NCBI GenBank assembly: GCA_018663505.1
Contig: JABJQG010000018.1
Span: forward strand, 1 to 64,000
Source: Pseudobdellovibrionaceae bacterium
GTDB lineage: Bacteria; Bdellovibrionota; Bdellovibrionia; Bdellovibrionales; UBA1609
Direction of reading: 5' to 3'
DNA: 64,000 nucleotides
Shown here one piece after another: positions 1 through 9,666 of this stretch. Each line of letters opens with the position of its first letter. The stretch's first letter is position 1. The translations under genes were made by a program, and so were the position numbers. The notes under the pieces are model-generated. The model was not told the DNA's origin and searched no databases. It saw nothing but the letters and a program-made list of their open reading frames with translations.

Positions 1-370
1 GATATCGAAATATGCATTATTTCAAGCTTAAAATACTCCAAACTTGTGGGTATTTAAACTCAAGGTACATCACAGATCCATATATGCTGTAGCTTTGAGA
101 TGAAACTAAAATGAAATAGAAACTTGTTGGTGTCGAAGTTTTATACGATTTACGAATTTTTATTACTTCTTTTCAAATAATTATTTTTTCCACTAAAAAT
201 GTAACTTAAGTGATATTATTGCTGAAAAGTTTTAACATTACCGGTGCTTAATGGAGAATGATATTCTTAGTGTTTAGAATATTATTTTTCGGATAAAATG
301 TGTACTTACCTGTAAGTCATGAAAGTTTTTCTTTTCCTACCTTAACCCTTAACAATTATGGAGATATTCA
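1..370. other. Intergenic/leader region with a palindrome
   Basis: No gene is seen here. The stretch is very AT-rich and leads into the ankyrin gene. At 304-317 there is a near-perfect dyad, ACTTAC-CT-GTAAGT, about 54 bases upstream of the start codon, which could be an operator. Its TTAC/GTAA half-sites resemble the TTAC-N3-GTAA LexA site that I recall being reported for Bdellovibrio, but with a 2-base instead of a 3-base spacer, so SOS control is only a guess. Confidence 0.35.
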
Positions 371-1591
371 ATGAGAAGTTTAAAATTATTTTTTGTAATC
401 AGTTTGGCTGTTTCTAGTTTTTCGGCATATTCGTCTATTTTCCCATCTTGGGTACCTTTAATTGGCGACTCTGGTGATAATAAATCTCAACTCACGAAAC
501 AAAATAAGTCTAAAAATAAGAAATTGAGAGATGAGGCTGCTAAAAAAGATCAGATTATTAATAAATGTGCTTCAAAACTAAGAACACAGAGTAATGATTT
601 CTCTGAAGAGAATGTTATGGAATGCCATAACAATGGATACCGATACTCTCTTCATCTTGCTGCATTATATGGTTATCATAATCTAATTCCAACATTCAAA
701 AAGGAACAAAAAGTTAATCTCAATACTTCGAATAAAGTTGCTCTCCCTCCATTATATTATGCTGCGCTGAATGGACATAAGGAAACGTTTAGGGTCTTGT
801 ACACTTTAGGGGCTAATATTAACCAAAGAATTGTATTTAAAAATGTGGAAGTATCTCTATTGCATCTTGCTGCTTTAACAAATTATGAATTAGCTTTATA
901 TTTAATTAGTGAAGGAGCTGATGTTAGTGAACGGGCTTCAAATACAGGTGACTCAATTCTACATTATGCTGCTCTTAATGTTGATGAGAATACTGATGAG
1001 CTAATAGTTGCATTAATTGAAAAAGGTTTTGATATAAATATTAAAAATAAAAAAAATGAAACCCCTTTATACCAAGCGGCCCAAGCTAAGTTAGTTAGTA
1101 ATGTAAATACTCTTTTAAATCTTGGAGCAAACATAGAATCAAACTTTAATTTTACTCTTTTAAATGAAGAGTTTTTAAATGATCTCATTGAATATGGAGA
1201 GTTAAATAATAGTCAAATTAGGACTATTGGAAAAGAAATGCTTAACAAGAAAAATAATTTTAGTGAAGATTTGATGGGCAGGTTTTATCCAATACTTTAT
1301 TTAGCAATTGCTGAAGATAGCTATGAAGCAGAATGCGTCAGTAAGCTTGATCCAATTGATTTTAAAAGCATAGATTTAGCAAGTAAATATCACACTGGAG
1401 AACTTCCTGAGGAACAAAAAAGAAAGTTCCATAAAAAGTTTGGTCCTGTAGCATGCTTTGATATTTTATATAGTTCTAAACGTGCTGTGAAGGGCGACTT
1501 AAAGCCAATAAGTGAATTTGGACAGCGATTTGCTAGTGACTTGGCTGAGAAATTGAATCTCCGTATGGATTTACTAGGTGCAGCTAACTAA
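371..1591 (+). CDS. Exported ankyrin-repeat protein
   Basis: The 406-residue product begins with a clear signal peptide (residues 1 to about 21, hydrophobic core then S-A-Y-S-S), followed by a short lysine-rich linker. Residues about 90-260 hold at least four ankyrin repeats, visible from the recurring L-H-x-A-A-L and G-A-x-I/V pattern (LHLAALYGYHN, PPLYYAALNGHKE, LLHLAALTNYE, ILHYAALNVDE). The C-terminal 130 residues are not recognised. Ankyrin repeats mediate protein binding, so a periplasmic or secreted adaptor is likely, but no partner can be named. A Shine-Dalgarno GGAG sits about 7 bases before the ATG. The next gene follows after 46 bases and also encodes an exported repeat protein, so the two may be co-transcribed. 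Confidence 0.85.
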   Translation: MRSLKLFFVISLAVSSFSAYSSIFPSWVPLIGDSGDNKSQLTKQNKSKNKKLRDEAAKKDQIINKCASKLRTQSNDFSEENVMECHNNGYRYSLHLAALYGYHNLIPTFKKEQKVNLNTSNKVALPPLYYAALNGHKETFRVLYTLGANINQRIVFKNVEVSLLHLAALTNYELALYLISEGADVSERASNTGDSILHYAALNVDENTDELIVALIEKGFDINIKNKKNETPLYQAAQAKLVSNVNTLLNLGANIESNFNFTLLNEEFLNDLIEYGELNNSQIRTIGKEMLNKKNNFSEDLMGRFYPILYLAIAEDSYEAECVSKLDPIDFKSIDLASKYHTGELPEEQKRKFHKKFGPVACFDILYSSKRAVKGDLKPISEFGQRFASDLAEKLNLRMDLLGAAN

Positions 1592-1637
1592 AGCAGATTT
1601 TGAGTTAGGATTTATAAACACTATAATAGGATAAATA

Positions 1638-2870
1638 ATGAAACTGTTTTCTAAGAATTTTTTGAATCAAGGACTATTGTTTATATTCACTAGTGTTTCA
1701 ATAAATGCACAAGCTCTTACTTTTGATGAGGCTGAAGTTGGAATGAGTGTTTTTGATGTGCAAGATTCTTTGGTTAGTAGTATAGGCACCATTGAATCAA
1801 AAACAAAAGGTCGTCTTTGGTATGATGATGTTGTAAAGATCAAACTGCCTGATGGTAGTATTGTTGAACTAGAGAATATTGATGAAACTGATTTAAATTC
1901 CTATAAATCAGATGGATGCCTCCCTGGTAATGACACACAGTGTGTCAGTGATAAGACTATAGTTATGAAGCTCTCTCAATACGATTCTTTTCTAGGATTT
2001 AGAAATGCTGAAATTATTGGATTAGTCGGGACAAAAGTTATAGCAAAAAATTTAGATTCTAAGGACGGTGCTCTTTTTCTTGGATACCCCGTACTTTCTA
2101 CAACTCATGGTGAATGTGGTACTGGACCACTTTGTATTGGAGATGATGTGCTGGTTGAAGGATATGATAAAAAGGCAACAATTGTAGCTACATTTAAAGC
2201 ACATTCATGCACTAACGGTTGGGCCATAGGAGGGTATGCAATTAAGACTAATAATGGTACTTTAGAACTTGTTAGCCCTGATTGTAAAATGATTGGTAAG
2301 ATTCCTAATGATAATATGCTGGCTAACAATGAGAGTCTAACTCATGGGGACCTAGTATATAGATCTAGAGTAGAATATGGAGGTTTCAATAACCCTCCAA
2401 AGTATTATACAGCGAAAGCCAATGTTGTCATATCGGCAGGAATACTTGCTAAGTTGCAATATCAACAGAACGATAGAGCCACTGAGGTTGTTGGAAGAGA
2501 GAGTTTAGCTGTTCCAAGAGGCTGTCTACCAGATGGCGGTCCATGTGTTGACCAGAAAGTTTTTATAAAACCCATGCGAAAAGTTGGAACTGTTATAGCC
2601 GTGTATCCTAAAGATAGTTTAATTATAAATTTTCCAGAAGATAATAATGAAGAACTATTCAGTTTTAGTTTAGATAACATCATGCTGACTGGTTCAGAAG
2701 ATTGTACATTAAATAATGAGTTATGCGCAGAGCAAATTGTGGTGGAAAAGTTATCTGGGCGAACAGCCAAAGTTATCGCTGTAATAGGCAGTGAAATAGC
2801 AGTACAATTTGAGGGCGAAGAGGATATTGGGCTGAATTGGACAGAATCAGATTTTATGTTAAAAAAATAG
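1638..2870 (+). CDS. Exported protein with Cys-paired repeats, family unknown
   Basis: This 410-residue protein has a signal peptide (about residues 1-26, ending I-N-A-Q-A). I do not recognise a family. It contains about four units of roughly 70-90 residues, each opening with two cysteines 4-7 residues apart followed by D-x-x-V/I-x-V (GCLPGNDTQC, GECGTGPLC, GCLPDGGPC, EDCTLNNELC). Each unit then has a beta-rich stretch such as GTVIAVYPKDSLIINF or AKVIAVIGSEIAVQF. The pattern suggests small disulfide-capped SH3- or KOW-like barrels in the periplasm or on the surface; that is an inference from spacing and beta pattern only. It follows the ankyrin gene closely and probably shares its transcript. 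A weak AAAATAG/CTATTTT inverted repeat overlaps the stop codon. Confidence 0.8.
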   Translation: MKLFSKNFLNQGLLFIFTSVSINAQALTFDEAEVGMSVFDVQDSLVSSIGTIESKTKGRLWYDDVVKIKLPDGSIVELENIDETDLNSYKSDGCLPGNDTQCVSDKTIVMKLSQYDSFLGFRNAEIIGLVGTKVIAKNLDSKDGALFLGYPVLSTTHGECGTGPLCIGDDVLVEGYDKKATIVATFKAHSCTNGWAIGGYAIKTNNGTLELVSPDCKMIGKIPNDNMLANNESLTHGDLVYRSRVEYGGFNNPPKYYTAKANVVISAGILAKLQYQQNDRATEVVGRESLAVPRGCLPDGGPCVDQKVFIKPMRKVGTVIAVYPKDSLIINFPEDNNEELFSFSLDNIMLTGSEDCTLNNELCAEQIVVEKLSGRTAKVIAVIGSEIAVQFEGEEDIGLNWTESDFMLKK

Positions 2871-3065
2871 GATTTTATTTTCTATTTTGAGTTTGTGTCT
2901 TAAATGCAATATAATTGGATGAGAAGAGGTTAGTGGGAAGGCCACATTTCACCTGTATCCAGCTCTGAGTAGATGAAATCCTATAGATTTAACACACCAA
3001 GTCCGAAAATCAAAAAAGTGCCTTTAAAAAGTTCCTTTTTTTGAGGAAATTGACTATAAAGTGCC

Positions 3066-3659
3066 ATGGCTATACTAGAAATTCTTACTTTCCCACATCC
3101 AAATTTACGTAAAAAATCCAAACCTGTTGAGGCAGGGGATAGCTCTATTGAAGAGCTAGTGGAAAACATGACCGAAACCATGTATGAATCCCATGGCATA
3201 GGATTAGCTGCACCCCAGATTAATGTGCAAAAACGAGTGGTTGTTATTGATACTCGTCCCAAAGAAGATGGGCGTTACACTATCGAAGGATTGACTGAGC
3301 TTGAACAAAAAGTGGAACAACCCTTAATTTTAATTAATCCAGAGGTCACCGAAAAAGAAGGGGAGACCACCTACGACGAAGGCTGTTTAAGCGTTCCTAG
3401 CTATTTTGAAACTGTAACCCGCTTTGAGAACATTACTGTGAAGACCTTGAATCTTAAAGGTGAAACAATTGAATTTCATGTGGATGGGCTATTGGCCATC
3501 GCAATTCAGCATGAGATAGATCATCTTGATGGAAAACTATTTATAGATCGCCTTTCTGTGATTAAAGGCAACCGTATTAAAGCTAAAATCAAAAAATTTG
3601 GTTACCCCGATCCCGAAGAAGATGAAGACGAGGAAGATCACACGGATCATAACTTATAG
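3066..3659 (+). CDS. def: Peptide deformylase
   Basis: Def removes the formyl group from the N-terminal methionine of new proteins, using a bound metal ion. All three family motifs are present in order: GIGLAAPQ (motif I), EGCLSVP with the metal-binding Cys (motif II) and QHEIDHLDG with the HExxH metal ligands and catalytic Glu (motif III). Length is 197 residues, slightly longer than usual because of an acidic tail (EEDEDEED). The next gene, fmt, starts 12 bases after the stop; pairing def with fmt is the common bacterial arrangement. The gene heads an apparent operon def-fmt-rpe-hutH-hutU. There is no strong Shine-Dalgarno at the chosen ATG, but MAILEILTFPHPNLR matches the usual Def N-terminus. 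Confidence 0.97.
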   Translation: MAILEILTFPHPNLRKKSKPVEAGDSSIEELVENMTETMYESHGIGLAAPQINVQKRVVVIDTRPKEDGRYTIEGLTELEQKVEQPLILINPEVTEKEGETTYDEGCLSVPSYFETVTRFENITVKTLNLKGETIEFHVDGLLAIAIQHEIDHLDGKLFIDRLSVIKGNRIKAKIKKFGYPDPEEDEDEEDHTDHNL

Positions 3660-3671
3660 GTGGGGGACCAA

Positions 3672-4658
3672 ATGAAACCCATTCCCATAATATTTCTAGG
3701 TACTCCTGGTTTTGCTAAATCTCATTTACAGGCTTTGATTGAAGACCCTCAGTTTGAGGTTAGGGGAGTTGTGTCTCAGCCAGATCGTAAATCTGGACGA
3801 AAAATGAAGCTCACACCATCAGTGGTTAAGCAATGTGCTCTAGATAATAATATTCCTGTATTAAGCCCAGAAAGTATTAATTTACCTGAAGTTATTGAGC
3901 AGCTAGATGTTTGGGGAGCAGATGCTTTGGTTGTAGTGGCTTTTGGCCAACTTATTGGTGATGTGATTTTAGAAAAATATAAAAATAAAATAGTAAATGT
4001 ACATGGAAGTCTGTTGCCACTTTGGCGAGGGGCAGCACCTATTCAACGCTCCATAATGGCAGGAGACTTGGAAAGCGGTGTGAGTTTACAAGTGATGGTT
4101 AAAAAATTAGATGCAGGTAATGTGATAGGTTAACGTAAGATTGCTATTACTGATGAAATGGATGCATTAATACTTCATGATAAAATGCAAGACTTGGGTG
4201 TGGACTTATTGAAAACTGATTTTGTTCAATATTTAAATAATGAAATTACTCCAGTGAAACAAGATGAAACTTTGGTGAGCTATGCCCATAAAATTGATAA
4301 AGCGGAATCAAAAGTGGATTGGAGTTTAAGTGCTCGGGAGCTTTTTAATAGAATGCGTGGATTAAAAATGGGTCCAGGTAGTTATGGAATTTTAAATGGA
4401 AAGAAGCTTAAGTTTCATGAGTTTACCTTGTTAGAGGAAGCTAGTGAAATTGCAGATGGTAAAGCATTGGGCACAGAGGGTGTTACTGCCCCTAAAAAAC
4501 CAGGGACTATAGTAGGTATTGATAAAGATTTATTTCAAGTGAGCTGTGCCGAGGGAGCCTTGGCGTTTACACGGGTTCAGCCGGAATCCAAACCTAAAAT
4601 GTTAGTGAGTGATTTTTTAAAAGGAAATCAACTGAGTGTAGGAGATTGTTTTGAGTAA
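3672..4658 (+). pseudogene. fmt: Methionyl-tRNA formyltransferase interrupted by an in-frame TAA
   Basis: Fmt formylates initiator Met-tRNA using 10-formyl-tetrahydrofolate. Residues 1-153 carry the catalytic formyltransferase domain, including the VNVHGSLLPLWRGAAPIQ signature (Asn and His of the active site) and LDAGNV, which corresponds to the LD(T/A)GD segment. The codon at 4131-4133 is TAA. Translation then continues in the same frame with R-K-I-A-I-T-D-E-M-D-A and a normal Fmt C-terminal domain to 4658. There is no length change, so this is a single nonsense codon and not a frameshift. The base after the stop is C, a context known to favour readthrough. The start is the ATG at 3672, just after a GGTGGGGGA ribosome site; a GTG at 3660 is less likely. 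It could be a real mutation, a readthrough product or a sequence error. Confidence 0.9.
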
Positions 4659-5355
4659 AGAAATGATAATAGCCCCAAGTATATTGGCTGCAGATTTTGC
4701 TAATTTAGAATTGGAAATTAATAGAGTACAAAAAGCAGGGGCTCAATGGGTGCATGTGGATGTTATGGATGGTCACTTTGTTCCAAATATCACTTTGGGC
4801 GCGCCCATTGTTAAAAGTTTACGGCCAGTAACGGATTTAGTTTTAGATATTCATTTGATGATCGAGGAACCCGAAAAGTATATTGATGATTTTATAAATG
4901 CTGGTAGTGATTATATTACTATTCATGTGGAGTCCACCAAAGACCCAAGCGCTGTTTTAAAAATGATTAAAGAAAAAGGGGCTAAGGCGGGGATCACCTT
5001 AAAGCCAGCTACTGCTGTTGAAGATATTTTACCACTATTGTCGCTTGTTGATTTGGTTTTAATTATGACGGTTAATCCTGGTTTTGGCGGGCAAAGTTTT
5101 ATGCAGGACCAATTAGAGAAAGTCATTGTGGTAAGAAATGAGCTTCAGAAGTTGAATCATAAAGCTCTTATTGAGGTAGACGGTGGGGTGAACGATAAAA
5201 CAATTAGTATGTGCCAGGATTTTGATGTGCTAGTTGCCGGTAGCTATGTTTTTAAAAAATCTAACGAAATGTCGGAATTGGACATTCAAAAAAGTTATGA
5301 CAAAAAAGTGGGAATATTAAAAGGTTTACTTGGGGGTAGTGATGAGTCACTTTAA
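4651..5355 (+). CDS. rpe: Ribulose-phosphate 3-epimerase
   Basis: Rpe interconverts ribulose 5-phosphate and xylulose 5-phosphate in the pentose phosphate pathway (cytoplasmic TIM barrel, metal dependent). Family hallmarks are present in order: IAPSILAADFANL at the N-terminus, HVDVMDGHFVPNITLG (metal-binding His and Asp), LDIHLMI, MTVNPGFGGQSF and IEVDGGVN with the catalytic Asp near the C-terminus. The TTG start at 4651 has a GGAG about 7 bases upstream and overlaps the fmt stop by 8 bases. The ATG at 4663 lacks a ribosome site but would give the more usual N-terminus. The overlap implies translational coupling with fmt, so a stop inside fmt could also lower rpe translation. Confidence 0.96.
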   Translation: MSKEMIIAPSILAADFANLELEINRVQKAGAQWVHVDVMDGHFVPNITLGAPIVKSLRPVTDLVLDIHLMIEEPEKYIDDFINAGSDYITIHVESTKDPSAVLKMIKEKGAKAGITLKPATAVEDILPLLSLVDLVLIMTVNPGFGGQSFMQDQLEKVIVVRNELQKLNHKALIEVDGGVNDKTISMCQDFDVLVAGSYVFKKSNEMSELDIQKSYDKKVGILKGLLGGSDESL

Positions 5356-6916
5356 TTCGGTTCAAGAAGAGGTACTATCCTTAAATGGGGCTTCTATTGA
5401 TTTAAGATCTGTATGGGCGGTGGCCGCTAAAAAAGCCACTGTAAAGTTAGCACAGGTCTCTGTAGATAAAATGAAAGCTTCTAGAGGTTATATTGAAGGT
5501 CGGTTGAGCAAAGGGGATGTGATTTATGGAGTCAACACAGGCTTTGGTGCATTTTCTGAAGTAAAGATTTCTGATAAAGATATTGTGCAGTTACAGAAAA
5601 ATTTAATTCGCTCTCACTCGGTGGGTATTGGTAGATCTTTTGACCCAACCTATGTCAGGGCTATTATGTATTTAAGAGCTAATGCTTTAGCTCGAGGTCA
5701 TAGTGGTATTCGAGTGGAAGTTGTTGAAAAAATTATTGAATTTATCAATAACGACATTATCCCAGTGATTCCTAAGCAGGGGAGTGTGGGCGCCTCTGGT
5801 GATCTTGCTCCTTTATCTCATTTAGCTTTAGCTTTAATTGGTGAAGGTGAAGTTTGGAAAGACCCAGATGCGGAACATTTAGTTAAAGTTCATGTGAGTG
5901 AAAAACTAAAAGAAAAAAATATAGAACCTTTAGAGCTTCAGGCGAAAGAGGGACTTTCTTTAATTAATGGCTGCCAAGTAATGACGGCTGTTGGTTTGTT
6001 AAACACCTATGAAGCCACTCGATTGCTGTGGATGCTAGATTTAGCAGGGGCCATGTCTCTAGAGGCTCTTCGGGGTTCTCGTTCGGCATTCGACCCCATA
6101 ATTACTAATACTCGTCCGCATATTGGAGAAGCAATGACGGCTAGAAACATACTGAAGCTTCTTGGAGAAGAATCAGATATTTCAAAATCTCATGCTAATT
6201 GTAGTGAAGTGCAAGATGCTTACTCCCTTAGGTGTATGCCCGCCGTACATGGAGCAGCTAAAGATGCTTTAAGAAACTCATTGAGTGTTTTAGAGATTGA
6301 GGCCAACTCTTCCACCGATAACCCCTTGGTATTTTGTAATGAGAATAAAATTTTATCTTGCGGCAACTTTCATGGTGAGCCGGTGGCTTTTGCCTTAGAT
6401 TTTTTATGTATTGCCATGTCAGCATCGGCAAGTATTTCTGAGTGTCGAATAGAAAAGTTAATCAATAAAAATATGAGTGGCTTACCTGCATTTTTAGCTC
6501 CAAACGGAGGGCTTAATAGTGGTATGATGATTGTCCAAGTGGCTGCGGCTTCTTTAGTGAGTGAAAATAAAATTTTATCCCATCCCGCATCAGTGGATTC
6601 TATTCCCACTTCTGCAGATAAAGAAGATCATGTGAGTATGGGGACTATCGCTGCGAGAAAATTGGGTAAGATTGTAAGAAATGCTGAAAACATTGTGGCA
6701 ATGGAGCTTTTATGCGCATCCCAAGCGTTAGGGATTTTAGAACCCATGAACTCTTCTGCGGCTGTTAAAGCGGCATACGATGTGATTCGTAAACATGTAC
6801 CTTTTGCTAATGAAGATCGTGTTTTTCAAAAAGATATTGAAAAGATTAAAGAATTGATTAGAGATCATAGTTTGTTAAATGCCGTTAAGGATAGTGTAGG
6901 GGATTTAGAATGGTAA
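5342..6916 (+). CDS. hutH: Histidine ammonia-lyase
   Basis: HutH deaminates L-histidine to trans-urocanate, the first step of histidine degradation. The self-cyclising Ala-Ser-Gly triad that forms the MIO prosthetic group is at residues 151-153, inside [14 protein letters not shown]. Other family blocks are YGVNTGFG near the N-terminus and NSSTDNPL in the middle. I start it at the ATG at 5342, which has GGGGG 5 bases upstream; a TTG at 5330 is possible. It overlaps the end of rpe by 14 bases, so it is the fourth gene of the def operon. That is an unusual host for hut genes, which normally form their own regulated cluster. No HutC-like repressor gene is present in this window. Confidence 0.97.
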   Translation: MSHFNSVQEEVLSLNGASIDLRSVWAVAAKKATVKLAQVSVDKMKASRGYIEGRLSKGDVIYGVNTGFGAFSEVKISDKDIVQLQKNLIRSHSVGIGRSFDPTYVRAIMYLRANALARGHSGIRVEVVEKIIEFINNDIIPVIPKQGSVGASGDLAPLSHLALALIGEGEVWKDPDAEHLVKVHVSEKLKEKNIEPLELQAKEGLSLINGCQVMTAVGLLNTYEATRLLWMLDLAGAMSLEALRGSRSAFDPIITNTRPHIGEAMTARNILKLLGEESDISKSHANCSEVQDAYSLRCMPAVHGAAKDALRNSLSVLEIEANSSTDNPLVFCNENKILSCGNFHGEPVAFALDFLCIAMSASASISECRIEKLINKNMSGLPAFLAPNGGLNSGMMIVQVAAASLVSENKILSHPASVDSIPTSADKEDHVSMGTIAARKLGKIVRNAENIVAMELLCASQALGILEPMNSSAAVKAAYDVIRKHVPFANEDRVFQKDIEKIKELIRDHSLLNAVKDSVGDLEW

Positions 6917-8550
6917 AAAATATTAAGGCTCCAACGGGGACAAAGCTTAACTGTAAAGGCTGGTTGCAAGAAGCCGCCTATAGAATGATTCAAAATAATT
7001 TAGATGCAGATGTGGCAGAAGATCCAGATCATTTAATAGTTTATGGCGGACGTGGCAAAGCTGCTAGAAATTGGCCCGCTTATGAAGCCATTTTAAAAAG
7101 CTTAAAAGAACTGGAAAATGATGAAACTCTTTTGGTACAGTCGGGAAAACCAGTTGGCATTATTAAAACCCATAAGGATGCTCCACGGGTTTTAATTGCC
7201 AATTCTAACCTTGTGCCCAACTGGGCCAACTGGAAACATTTTGATGAACTAGATAAAAAAGGTCTTATGATGTACGGGCAAATGACCGCAGGATCATGGA
7301 TCTATATTGGTTCTCAGGGGATTGTTCAAGGCACCTATGAGACTTTTAATTCTCTGGCTGATATGCATTTTGATGGTACTTTAAAAGGGCGAACTATTTT
7401 AACTGCTGGTCTTGGTGGAATGGGGGGAGCACAACCCTTAGCAGGAGTTTTTGCTGGAGCTACGGTACTTGCAGTAGAGGTAGATATAACTAGGATCCAA
7501 AAACGTATAGACTCAGGATATGTAGATGAAATGTGTACTGATATTGATGATGCAATAAAAAGGATAAATGCTTATAAGGAAAAAGGCGAAGCCAAGTCGG
7601 TAGCTCTTTTAGGTAATATGAGCGAGGTTATTTATCAATTGATGGACAAAGGGTTTTTACCAGATGTACTTACAGATCAAACCTCTGCTCATGATCCTCT
7701 TTTAGGTTATATCCCAAAGGGACATAGTTTAGAACAAGCTGCCCAGATAAGAGAAGTTGATCCGGATAAATATGTTCAATTAGCTAAGCAGTCTATGGGA
7801 CTGCATGTAGAAGGTATGCTTCAGATGCAAAAAAAAGGTGTGATCACTTTTGATTATGGTAATAATATTCGAGCAGAAGCACAGAGTGTGGGTGTGGAAA
7901 ATGCATTTGATATTCCTGGGTTTGTGCCTGAGTATATCAGACCTTTGTTTTGTAAAGGCAGTGGTCCATTTCGTTGGGTGGCCTTATCGGGAGACCCACA
8001 GGATATAAAAGTCACAGATGATGCATTAAGAGAGTTGTTTCCACATAAAAAGCCACTACTAAACTGGTTAGATATGGCCCAAGAACGCATTCAGTTTCAA
8101 GGCTTACCTGCTCGGATTTGTTGGTTAGAATATGGTGAACGGGCAAAAGCGGGCTTAAAATTTAATGAACTGGTGAAGCAAGGAAAAATTAAAGCCCCTA
8201 TAGTTATTGGACGAGACCATTTAGATTCTGGTTCTGTAGCATCACCTAATCGAGAGACCGAAGGCATGAAAGATGGCTCAGACGCAGTGGCAGATTGGCC
8301 TATTTTAAATGCTCTAGTAAACACAGCCTGTGGCGCTAGCTGGGTGAGTTTTCATCACGGTGGTGGTGTTGGTATGGGTTATTCTTTGCATGCAGGACAG
8401 GTGATTGTAGCTGATGGCACGGAAGAGGCGGCTGAACGTTTAAAAAGAGTTCTCACTGCCGATCCAGCAATGGGTGTTATTCGACATGCGGATGCTGGTT
8501 ATGAAGATGCTATTGAGGTGGCTAAAGAGCGTGGGGTAAAGAGACCTTAG
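6910..8550 (+). CDS. hutU: Urocanate hydratase
   Basis: HutU converts urocanate to 4-imidazolone-5-propanoate with tightly bound NAD+ acting as an electrophile. The 546-residue product is close to the usual length of about 555. It shows the typical N-terminal block ([20 protein letters not shown]), [11 protein letters not shown], the glycine-rich NAD-binding [13 protein letters not shown], and the [12 protein letters not shown] and [12 protein letters not shown] motifs. The ATG overlaps the hutH stop (ATGGTAA), so the pair is translationally coupled. It ends the def-fmt-rpe-hutH-hutU run; no strong terminator follows. The imidazolonepropionase gene for the next step lies about 2.2 kb downstream after two unrelated envelope genes. 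Confidence 0.97.
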   Translation: MVKNIKAPTGTKLNCKGWLQEAAYRMIQNNLDADVAEDPDHLIVYGGRGKAARNWPAYEAILKSLKELENDETLLVQSGKPVGIIKTHKDAPRVLIANSNLVPNWANWKHFDELDKKGLMMYGQMTAGSWIYIGSQGIVQGTYETFNSLADMHFDGTLKGRTILTAGLGGMGGAQPLAGVFAGATVLAVEVDITRIQKRIDSGYVDEMCTDIDDAIKRINAYKEKGEAKSVALLGNMSEVIYQLMDKGFLPDVLTDQTSAHDPLLGYIPKGHSLEQAAQIREVDPDKYVQLAKQSMGLHVEGMLQMQKKGVITFDYGNNIRAEAQSVGVENAFDIPGFVPEYIRPLFCKGSGPFRWVALSGDPQDIKVTDDALRELFPHKKPLLNWLDMAQERIQFQGLPARICWLEYGERAKAGLKFNELVKQGKIKAPIVIGRDHLDSGSVASPNRETEGMKDGSDAVADWPILNALVNTACGASWVSFHHGGGVGMGYSLHAGQVIVADGTEEAAERLKRVLTADPAMGVIRHADAGYEDAIEVAKERGVKRP

Positions 8551-8806
8551 TTTTTTTAGTTAAAGTTGCCTGAATTTAATATTGTTAGAGCTGGAAAGTC
8601 ATACTACTCCAACATAGTTTTTAGCTCTAAGAGTTCGGAAGAACTCCCGCAAAAAGCCAAATACCTAATTTTTGTCTCAGAAATTGACAGTGTATGTATT
8701 ATAGACGTAAAACTCAGAATTTTATTCTCACAAGTACCTAAAATGAGTGGGTGTCTAGACGTAGGCACTAATCTTGCTTAGATTAAAGTACTATGGGGGT
8801 AGTACT

Positions 8807-9472
8807 ATGGGGGCATTGTTAAGATATATTAAATTTTTTATATCAATTAGTTTTGGACTTGTATTGATGGTATGCTTTCAAAACTGTTCTAAGCCATTAA
8901 TTCTTGAAGAATCTGGGGATATTCAAACTTCTGAAGAAATTTTAGATACCATAATACCAATAGATAATGCTCCCCTTGAAGAGACCACGTCTGTGGTTAA
9001 ATCACCGACTCCAGATGTTCCATCAGAACCAGAGAGTTCTGTGCCTGTGGTCACTACACCGACTCCTGTTAGTTCTAATGAACCAGAAAGCGCTACATGC
9101 TCAGATGTAAACGTGGATGCAATTTGTTATGAATATCATCCAGCAAAAGATCCAACAAACCCAGAGAATTCTAATTATGTTTCACCAGAATATCATATGA
9201 CCTCTCTATTTAGCGATGGTAATCTAACACTCTCACCAACTAGAATTGTGGCAGTTAGAGGTACGTTTCTGTATGCAGTTTGGTTTAAAGGGAAAATTGG
9301 TCTTGGCTTTAATAAAGTAATCATAGATGACGTTAAATATTCTTTGGATGGGCGAGATTTAATTATTCATAACGTTGATTCATCAGATTCTGCAGATTAT
9401 TTAATGGAGTTTAGATCGAACCCGATTATTCCATCAGATATTATAAATTTTGTAAGGATTATTGTTAATTAA
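8807..9472 (+). CDS. Lipoprotein with FQNC lipobox, unknown function
   Basis: A 222-residue product begins with a basic/hydrophobic stretch and a candidate lipidation site, MVCFQNC, with the Cys at residue 27. Next comes a Thr/Pro/Glu/Ser-rich linker (about residues 45-95) and a C-terminal beta-rich domain of about 110 residues that I cannot assign. Asn at the -1 position of the lipobox is atypical, but the same FQNC is found in the beta-helix lipoprotein at 39.3-41.0 kb. The ATG at 8807 has GGGGG about 7 bases upstream. The 11-base string TACTATGGGGG is repeated around the start, so an earlier TTG at 8774 was not chosen. It lies alone between hutU and a porin-like gene. Confidence 0.75.
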   Translation: MGALLRYIKFFISISFGLVLMVCFQNCSKPLILEESGDIQTSEEILDTIIPIDNAPLEETTSVVKSPTPDVPSEPESSVPVVTTPTPVSSNEPESATCSDVNVDAICYEYHPAKDPTNPENSNYVSPEYHMTSLFSDGNLTLSPTRIVAVRGTFLYAVWFKGKIGLGFNKVIIDDVKYSLDGRDLIIHNVDSSDSADYLMEFRSNPIIPSDIINFVRIIVN

Positions 9473-9610
9473 AACTATTTGAGAATAAACCCTATACCAA
9501 TAAAAATTCGAATAGCGTACGGAGATTATTGATTTACTGTTGTGATACTCACGGTATGTCCTAAAACCAATCAGTACAAAAATATCAAATAAATTGTGAT
9601 CATCACCCAG

Positions 9611-9624
9611 CGGCGTACCTTTTA
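9611..9624 (+). repeat. Short motif shared with the hutI leader (copy 1)
   Basis: CGGCGTACCTTTTA occurs here and again at 10681-10694, directly upstream of hutI, where it is the right half of a perfect palindrome. A 14-base match alone could arise by chance in 64 kb. Both copies lie in short gaps just upstream of start codons, which makes a shared regulatory site possible. Confidence 0.3.
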
Positions 9625-9666
9625 AATAAACTGACAGTTCGTTGTTTTTCAGAGACACTTTTGGTT

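Noticed and set aside
8566-8781. 71-residue open frame between hutU and the lipoprotein gene
   Set aside because: It begins with TTG, has no ribosome site and no recognisable features, and its end overlaps the leader of the next gene. The stretch also contains a small GAGTTC-GGAA-GAACTC hairpin, so I treat it as intergenic.
9434-9658. Minus-strand 74-residue open frame overlapping the lipoprotein end
   Set aside because: It has no ribosome site, overlaps a clear gene, and its composition is that of translated AT-rich intergenic DNA.
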